NCBI GenBank assembly: GCA_963576725.1
Contig: OY755242.1
Location: 29,252,725 to 29,316,724, forward strand
From: Azorinus chamasolen
Lineage: Eukaryota > Mollusca > Bivalvia > Cardiida > Solecurtidae
DNA: 64,000 nt
Reading direction: 5' to 3'
The stretch's first letter is position 1, and each line of letters starts with the position of its first letter. Under the pieces are notes generated by a model. It had not been told where the DNA came from and searched no databases. It saw only the letters and a list, made by a program, of their open reading frames with translations. Below are positions 51,668 through 60,590 of the stretch, one piece after another. The translations under genes and the position numbers were made by a program.

Positions 51668-52660
51668 CTTGTTGCAGAAGACAGAAATCGTAAGAGTAAG
51701 GTCGTTTACGACTTAATCATCTAATGAATATTTAACGTAAAAGTTTGGGTAATTCTTTTTAAAAGTTATAAAGCATATAAAGACAACGCTTTATGAACAA
51801 ATATATAATAAATTGCCTATGACTTGTTACACACATTGTTAAAAATTTCATTTACGACCACCCTTTCAGTTCACGCAAACCTTTTAGCCCGTACCATCGT
51901 CTAACCGGAACTTTTAAAACTGTCAACCGTAACACGGAAGACTGTCAACTTATTTTTATTAATGTAAGCAAAACGGCATCAGACACAGGAAAGAAACTAA
52001 ATGAATCCACAACAAATATCGACTTGTTAAAATCGATTTTAAAAGGTCGATTGTTTCACAAGTGATATGTCAACAGAAAAGTCGAAATAGTTGGCCAGGG
52101 GGCGGATTCACTGTGTGTTTTGTTTGTTTACCTTGTGTAAAAGACGATTTTGCCTAGAAAGAATTATAAACTAAATCAATTAGATATTTCACCTAGAATT
52201 ATATAGCGATTTTATTACGCACGTATGGTGCAGGTATTTGTAACCTGACAAAACAATAAAGAATGATTATGTTTGTATCATACAATATTGAATTGCTTTC
52301 CAGATCCAAGATTGATTGATCAGTGTAGCCCCGATCTCTTACTGTTATCTTACTCGTTTTGCCTTTATAGACATGCTCATACTGACTTGCACAAACTTTC
52401 TTGTGTAAGTTTTTGTTTTGTTTTATGAGAACCAGTTCTCCAAATGTGTTTTCGTCGGGTTGAATTTACTTTGCGGGTCTCCGAAATTTTTCCTACTACG
52501 TCACTGGATGCGCTAAATTCATTGCTATGCAGGATCGGGTAAACAGGCCGATATTTTGTTTCAATTCTATCATCCGATAAGCGGGGGTTTGGGGGCAGCA
52601 GCCACGATAATATTAAATGCACGAGAATGTATACATATAAAAGTTTGTAGAATTCGATTT

Positions 52661-52678
52661 GGGGGGGGGGGGGGGGGG
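52661..52678. repeat. poly-G tract
   Basis: A run of about 18 G (after AATTCGATTT) in the divergent intergenic region. Confidence 0.85.
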
Positions 52679-53012
52679 TTGTTGAAGCTTGCTTTTTCGC
52701 ATTTATTGATTGAAGAACCCTCCCATGCGACAGAGTAAAATACCTACATTTCCCGTCCTTTTTGTTGGAACGGCAAAGTATATTTGTTCCTTTCCGTCAT
52801 ATGTTCGGGTTAAAGTAGCTTAGTAATTATAGTCTACTTTCAGTCCTAAGGACTGCTCAGCCGGCTGATTGTTCAATCTTGGTCAACATGATCTGGAAAA
52901 ACAACACCACAACACAGTTAATCTTGTTGCAAACATTCTTTATAGTTTTGTCATGTTATCCGTACCTGTATCATAGGTGTCAAATACAATCGCTATATAT
53001 GCAAAAATAGTT

Positions 53013-53397
53013 AAGTCCAGCAGTCATACGTCAGTAGGAGTATGATCAGAGTCTGCACTGTTTGCTTATGGAATAATATAGATCTGATTCTCTGCGTTTC
53101 TGTCTTGGATGAAATTATTTTGTCCATATGCCATTATACAAAATTATAAAATTAAGGGAATAATGACATCATGAATATTCTAGCTGAATTTTTATGATGG
53201 CATATGTACACAGGATGCTTTGGTTCACATCCATTAACCTTAAACAGTGTGTGTCATTCATTTGAACTACCTTGAAATGGTGATAGTTTGTACACAAACA
53301 CTACAGGCAGAATCATATCTACAGTATTATACCGTAAGCAAATTGAGCAGATCTCGACCCTGATAGGAAAAGGCATTTATATGAAGGAAAGAGTTAA
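53013..53397. mobile_element. two eroded family B MITEs
   Basis: GTATGATCAGAGTCTGCACT, GTTTGCTTATGGAATAATAT in the first; AGCAAATTGAGCAGATC..ATGAAGGAAAGAGTTAA in the second. Hairpins no longer close. Confidence 0.5.
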
Positions 53398-53406
53398 GAT
53401 GACTAC

Positions 53407-53630
53407 TTAATCCTTTACTCCATGAATATTAATTATTTATTAGATGGTAGGCCTACATGAACAAATTTTGGTCAATTCAGAAACTGTAGAATCAGATCTA
53501 AACAGTTCCTTAAGTAAACAGAGCAGACCCCAATCAGGTTGCTCCTATAGGAGCCTTCTGATCTGGATCTACTCTGTTTGCAAAGGTGTTAAAACTAAAT
53601 TAAAAGTCATATCTATGGAGTAAAGAGTTG
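53407..53630. mobile_element. MITE, family B (TTTACTCC type)
   Basis: TTAATCCTTTACTCCATGAA / CTATGGAGTAAAGAGTTG; hairpin AAACAGAGCAGACCCCAATC, GGTTGCTCCTATAGGAGCC, TCTGGATCTACTCTGTTTGC. Confidence 0.75.
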
Positions 53631-53645
53631 TCAGCAATAATCCTT

Positions 53646-53868
53646 TTAACCCTTTACTCCATGAAATAATGACATCAATGATCATGAATATCAATTAGAT
53701 TATGTTTAAATGATAGGACATGGCCATAGGATATTTTGGCCAATTTTGGTAGAAACTGCATGTAGAATCATATCTATATAATATCATTAGCAAACAGAGC
53801 AGACCCTGATCAGACGGCTCCTCTGTTTCAAAGGCGTAGAAAGGGGTATTTATGGAGTAAAGGGTTAA
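53646..53868. mobile_element. MITE, family B with a deleted hairpin arm
   Basis: TTAA-bounded; TTAACCCTTTACTCCATGAA / TATGGAGTAAAGGGTTAA. The left arm GCAAACAGAGCAGACCCTGA, TCAGACGGCTCC is present, but most of the right arm is missing (CTCTGTTTCAAAGG). It lies 90 bp upstream of the CORO7 acceptor. Confidence 0.8.
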
Positions 53869-53957
53869 TAATTGCAATCAGCAATGTTTGTTTATAGATT
53901 ATACTTTTATTCATTGTCAACAACCATCATTAATTCATGTTAAATTTCTTTCTTCAG

Positions 53958-54036
53958 ATAGATCTGCGACAACATGTCTTGGAAGTTCAAAGTATCAAAA
54001 TTTAAAAATGCATCTCCGAGATTCCCTAAGAGAGAG
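53958..54036 (+). CDS. CORO7: coronin-7, first coding exon
   Basis: The acceptor TTTCTTTCTTCAG ends at 53957; 16 bases of 5' UTR precede ATG at 53974; donor GAG|GTATGT. Encodes MSWKFKVSKFKNASPRFPKR and E. The N-terminal hydrophobic/basic VSKF(K/R) motif is the entry into the beta-propeller of coronin family proteins. Confidence 0.9.
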
Positions 54037-57000
54037 GTATGTACCTAACCTTTTCTTTGTAAACAAAGTTGCAAAAATTCTAATACTGATATAATAAGTT
54101 TGATTTTGAGGGCTGATAATTTCTAGCCATAAATGATTGTTACAAATACACCATATTGCTACATCATTAATTGAATTTTTGTAATAGTCACTGAATATAA
54201 AGGAATTTTTACACACCCAAAGGTAGCTTTGGTCGAATTATGGTATGGTGCCTGTCAGTCTGTCTGTTCGTCCGTTAGCCACTTCTTTGTCCGCTCAATA
54301 ACTTGACAACTATTAGGTGTACAGTCCTCATACATAATAGGTAGGTAGTTCATGGCCAGTAGATGACCTGTATTGATTTTGAGGTCAGTCGAGCAAAGGT
54401 CAAGGTCACTTCCAGTGACCTGCAACTCAAAAATCTTGTCCACTCCATAATTTGATAAATATTAGATGTGCTGTCTTTATACTCAAAAGGAATGTTGGTC
54501 ATGGCAAGTAGATGACCCCTATTGATTTTGAAGTAAATCTGTCAAAGGTCAAGGTCACAATGACCTTCACACAAAAAAACATGTCTGCTCAATTACTTGA
54601 TAACCATTAATTAGGTGTGCTGTCTTCATACTTAGTAGGAAGGTTGGTCATCATGACATGCCAGTAGATGACCCCTATTGATTTTGAGATCAGTCAGTCA
54701 AAGGTGAAGGTCACTTTCAGTGACTTTCAACTCAGAAATCTTGTCCACTCAATAACTTGGTAACTATTGGGTGTGCTGTCTTCATACTTAGTAGGTCAAG
54801 ACAAGTAGACAATATTTATTGATTTTGAGGTCAGTCTGTAAAAGGTCAAGGTCAATGACCGTCATCTCATAAAAACATTGTCTGCTTGATAACTTGATAA
54901 CATGAGCCCCCTGCCATATCAACATTGTGCATGTTACAACAGCACATACTTCGGCGTATCTGCTCCGACACACGGAGCTCTTGTTAAAATAGCTGCAATG
55001 TTCAACCCTCAATATTTCATTATAACTATTTTGTCCATGAATATTCAGTAGGTATTGAAAATTTGGACTAATTTAGAATATAAATCCAGAAATTCAGAAG
55101 AGGGAAAGGTTTAAGATGCAATATTAGACTCTTTTTTGGTGGCTATAGGGGTTTTAACTGCATATACAAGGAACCATTCAGTTTCACATATGGTCAAATA
55201 ATCAGACCTCAAACTTTCAAACACTTGTTTCTCACATAACTTCCCTTATCTACGGGTTAGAACAACGGGTTAAGATTCTCTTATCAGTAACACGTGTAAG
55301 AACACTTTAGAATATACATGATGTCATACGTTATATATGACGTCACTCATGGAAAAAACGATGTTAACATGTCATTAAAAGGGCGAAAATAGATCTAGAT
55401 CTACACTGTTTTTGGTTATGTGAGAAAAAGAATCTGACACTTGTTGTCTTTTAAGATCACATGTTCCTAAACTCACCAAGAAAATCTTATTAAGCTCACC
55501 AAAGGCTCGCTTAATAACATTTTCTAAGGCTCATTTAGGAACATGTGATCTTAAAAGACAACTCACAACAGATCCTCTATTTCAGACCAGGCAGTCACTA
55601 ATGTAGAATATATAGCGCTGTCTCATCCGCATATACTCGGACCAAAAATTTCAAATCTTGTTGAAACTTCTGGATTCCCACTTAAACACTTTACCTGCCG
55701 AATATTCATGTAGGAAATAATGACTTTATTAACCCTTTCCTCCATAAATACGCCTTTCTACGCATCTGTTAAAGTCACTTCATGAAACCATTGTGATAAA
55801 TAGAGCATTTGCTCCTATAGGAGCAAATGCTCTATTTATCACAATGGTTTCAAACTACAAAATTCTCAAATTTTACTTTTCTCTAGTAAATGCTCCTTTT
55901 GGGTAGGTTCATTCAAAGAGGTTGGGTCTAAAAATAGCCTAGGAAGGAAAGGGTTAATATTAATCTTCTTCCCTAATGTAACATGGTAAAAAAGTTGTGA
56001 CTCAACTGGGACTCGAACCCAGGGCCTCTGGCTTACCATGCCAACTCTCTACAGACTGATCTACCAAGCCACACAGTCTAAGCGTTTCAAATGTTTCACC
56101 ACAAGTTCTAACTGTCTACACACACCCCCTCTACACAAAAATTTGTCTGGAATTCTTTCTCAAAGAACACTCCACGATTTTCTTTATTATTACCTATTAT
56201 TTCATATAAATCATGGTGTGGGTTATTTACTTTGGGCACCAAATGTAATATGCTGAAAAAGTTGTGACTTGACTGGGACTTGAAACCCAGGGCATTTGGC
56301 TTATCATGCCAACACTCTACTGACTGAGCTACACAGGCCAGACAGTCTACGCCTATCAACCGTTTCACCACAATCTCTACCAGGCTACACTAAACTGCTT
56401 GATCAAGCAGATTTTCCAGCTGCTTTGAAGTCCCACTGTGTGTAAAACACAATCACTCTCAGAGTGCCAGCTCTGTCAAACAGCTCTCAAGCTTTTGATT
56501 GGTCAGATTTGAGTTATCAAGCTTTTGATTGGTCAGATTTTAGCCAGAGGCTCAAATCTGACCAATCAAAAACTTGAGAACGAACTCAGACTCAACTAAA
56601 AGTTTTATAAGCATGGGCCCTGATTTGGAAGCAAAAAGGCTCAGACCAACAGTTTCTACCCTTGTTGAAACTCCTGGATTTGCACTTCAACAAGCTGCAT
56701 CCCAAAACATTTTTTCAAGGCTCTAGTAGGAACTATGGAAGGTTGTTGTTTTTATTACAAAATTATGCCCCTTTATGGACTTAAGAAATAAAAACTTAAA
56801 TTGTTTTGACAAACAAGCGTTGGTACATGCATGCAGTGCTCTTGTTAACCCATTCCCTCATATTGACGACTTTTGATGACTCTGTAGCAGTCACTCTGTA
56901 GAAGTCCTATAGGAGCAAAATTTATGCTCTATTTATCACATTGGTTTCAAACTATAAAATTCTAAATTTTTCCTTTTCCCTAGTTAATGTTCCTTTTCGG

Positions 57001-60000
57001 TAGATTTATTGAAAGAGGTTGTATCTAAAAATAGCCTATGAGGTAATGGGTTAAACCTGTATGGTAAGTTTCTAACCCTTTACCTGATGGATATCCATAA
57101 AAGGTTCCACCAGTTAATATTAATACAGTAAAAAAAAACAAATGCGACCACTTAATGAACAAACATGACTGTCTTCATAAGCAGGTGGTTGCTTAATGCA
57201 TATAGGAGCTTTCTGCATAACTTTCATCCTGCATTAAGCTACCACCTGCCTTTGCCACTGTGAATTGTGCCCCTTTTTGGTGGTCGCATTAGAGGGGTTT
57301 TACTGTAGCGTATTTTTATGCCTTTAGGCGACGGAGGCTTTAAGTTTTACCCTTGTCCGTCCGTATGTCCAAAATTTTCGTCTGACCAATCAGAGAATGA
57401 TCTCAGACTCAGAAGTTTTATAACCTTGGACCCAGGTAGCTCTTACAAGAGCTGTCTTATAGGAGTCTACTCTGTTTGCAAAGGTGTAAAATTCATGGGA
57501 TTATCAAGTCAATAATGCCATGGACAATATATAGCATAACCAGAGCTACAGATAATGGTGGTGCATACCTAAATACTAAAATCCTCATTTCTCAACCATA
57601 TCCTATACTGTGACCAGTCTTTAGAATCGTCTCAAAAAGGCAATTCTAAAGAGTGGTCACAGTATAGGATTTGGTGGAGAAATACAGAAGCTATTCTTGA
57701 AAATATTGAAATTTAAGCATCTTATCTGGACCTCTGGCATAACAGTCCTTTATGTCAATGATACAGTCTGATTTGTTTTAACTTTCAGGAGGCCATCTTT
57801 GATGTTCCAGTGGGTAGTGTTATGCAGTCCTGCAGTAATCACATAACAGCAAGCTGTACATATATGGCCTTCAATATAACAGCTGGAGGTAATATTTAGT
57901 AGAGAAAGAAATCTCACATTTGTTATTCTTCAATACCCCTTTGAATGTTAACTTTTCAAAGTGGAATTGTCAAATCATTGTTAACCCTTTCCCTCATATG
58001 AACGTGTTTTCACACATTTGCAAACAGAGTAGACCCAGAACAGACGGCTCCTAGAGGAGCTGTCTGATCAGGGTCTGCTCTGTTTGCTAATAGAATTTGA
58101 TAGATCTGTTTCTTTGCTTTCTAAAATGCATACAATGTTCCACCTTGCATATTTCTTTATAACTATTTTGTTAATGAATAATCATTAGGTATTGAAATTT
58201 GAAATAAACATAGAACAGGGAAAGGGTTAAAGTCCATTTATCTACATAACCCATTGGGATAAAACTTTACACACTTGTTCACCATCACAAGCTTCATCTG
58301 TAGGCAACAGTACATATCTCTTTTTATAAGCATTTTGACAGAATTATGGCCCTTTTTAACTTAGAATTTTTGGTTAAGGTTTTTGTTACAGTCCACTTAT
58401 TTTCATAACCCTGTGAGATAAAGCTTTGAAACTTGGAACACCCATTCACCATCAAAAGCTTCATCTGTAGGCAAGAGTACAAAACTCTGTCAAACATTTT
58501 GACAGAATTATGGCCCTTTTTAAATCAGAAAATTTTGGTTAAGATTTTGTTTGATTTGCGATCAAGGCAGCTGAGCGGGGGTATTTCATCACCTTTAGTG
58601 ATAGTTCTAGTTTTTCATGCCTTTGCAAACAGATTAGATCTAGATTAGATGGCTCTTGTAGGAGTTGTTTGATCAGGGTCTGCTCAGTTTGCTTATTAAA
58701 TTATAATATTTCTGAATACAGTTTATACCAATACCAAAAATTCCTGTGTACATTGCCATTGTAATACTCCAGCTATTAAATATTCATGATGTCATTATTT
58801 CTTACTTGAATATGCAATAGGTTAACCCTTTCTTTCATGTAAATACCATTTCACACTTTTGCAAACAGAGAAGACCCAGATCAGATGGCTCCAGTATGAG
58901 CTGTCTGATCATGGTCTGCTCTGTTTGCTTATGAAACTATAACAGACATGAATCTACAGTTTCTACCAATACCAAAAAAGCATCTCTATTTGGTAAAAGC
59001 CATAATACTCTAAGTAGTCAGCTTCTGAAATATTTGCGTACTGGGTCATTACAGAAGTAGAATGTTGCTTTTATCTGTATTATATATAATTATATGGATA
59101 ATAATCTCTACAATTATAGATTAGATTCTACAGTTTCTGTTTAGCCAACAGTTTCCATGATGAATTCAGTTGATTAACCCTTCTCTTGCTGAATTTTAAT
59201 ATACATTTCTCCTTCTTTACCCATGCCCTGTTGTATAATTACATATATCTTCACTGTGTACAAGTATTTCGCTGTGCAATCACTGCTGTGGGGTGCACTG
59301 GTTGCACTATCAACTTGTAAATAGCGCAGGCCCTGATGAGACAGCTCCTGCAGGAGCTGTCTCATCTGGGTCTTCACTATTTACAGGTAGGTATATTGAC
59401 GCGAATAGCAAGCGAAGGGTTAATATTTGTGATACTAATATAATACTCATTAGGTTTATCGTTAATCTCCGTTTCTAGGTGGAAGCAGTATTGGGATTTT
59501 ACCTCTAGAAGCACAAGGACGTATAGAACAATCTCTGCCAACTCTGAAAGCTCACTCAGGTAGGTATGGTTCATAGACTCAGATAAGAGATGTATTTGGG
59601 AGATGTATATCACATATTTTCATCTGTTTTCGAAGAAAAAGTCGAGCTATTGTGATCACTGGGTCGTACTCCTAGTTGTATTTGTAGTTGTAGTCGTCGG
59701 CGTCCGCGTGCAAAACCTTTAATGTAGCTCATTACTCGAAAAACATGAAACTTCACAAATGAATAGATCTCAGTTAAGTTTGCTGTATACAGTTAATATG
59801 GAATTGATTGTTTATCTCTATTAATATTATTATAAAACTTTAATAGGAAATCAAAAGAAACAAACAAAATAAATATTAACTAGATTAATTTTTATAATAA
59901 TTGTCTGATTCCTGCTTCAAAGTTCTCTCTTTTTCACATGTTTAATTTAGCATTTTATGATTAAAGATTTGACTGCACTTAAGAAATACCGTACCTGGAT

Positions 60001-60559
60001 TTTCCCTTTGCCAAACTGTTCTGCCAGCTGCGGCTGACTACGACCAGCACTGCTTTTAATAAGTTCCACTTTCTGCTTCAGATTCAATTCTACCAATTTT
60101 TTAGGCTTTTGCTTTTCCATTCTGATTTCAGCGAAAGTTGTAACATGTATGATGTAGACAAATGCTCCAACAAAATAATTTGCAACAGTAAACAAATTAA
60201 TTGCTCAAGCTCGTAAACAAACAAAATCAAACATACCTTTGTTCGAAAGTCCCCAGTTAATCCGCTAAATCAATCTTAATTAATTAAGTCCTGTGAAAAA
60301 TAATTTGATCAAAGTCTGTCTTTAATACCGATGAACCGTCATTATTACCTATTTAGTGCTCAGCAGTGTAATCAAACAAATACTTAGTAAACTTTGAAAT
60401 CGCTTTCCTTCCCTTGAAAACGTTATTGTTTTTCACACTAGCCATAAATTAAAACCTTTTCCGGTTTGCTACAATAGTAAAACTGCATATCTTTTAAAGC
60501 AATGTATTTATGTCTCCCCCCATATTTATATGGGGGAGACATATTGTTTTCGTGAGAGT

Positions 60560-60590
<31 letters not shown>

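Larger units (their letters stand above)
51668..53957. promoter_or_regulatory. divergent DNAJA3-CORO7 intergenic/promoter region
   Basis: 2.3 kb separates the two start codons. 51.7-52.8 kb is comparatively free of repeats and should contain both promoters. No TATA box or clear CpG island can be assigned by eye. A splice acceptor at 53956-53957 shows that CORO7 has an untranslated first exon somewhere in this interval (not located). From 53.0 kb on, family B MITEs fill the CORO7 side. Confidence 0.5.

Noticed and set aside
52377..52622. 81-codon minus-strand ORF in the intergenic region as DNAJA3 exon 1
   Set aside because: No suitable donor in the right phase, and the composition is not convincing; 51511-51667 is preferred.
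55990..56340. Two tRNA genes on the minus strand
   Set aside because: Both are parts of the LTRs of the TRIM at 55977-56389, and the acceptor stems do not close.
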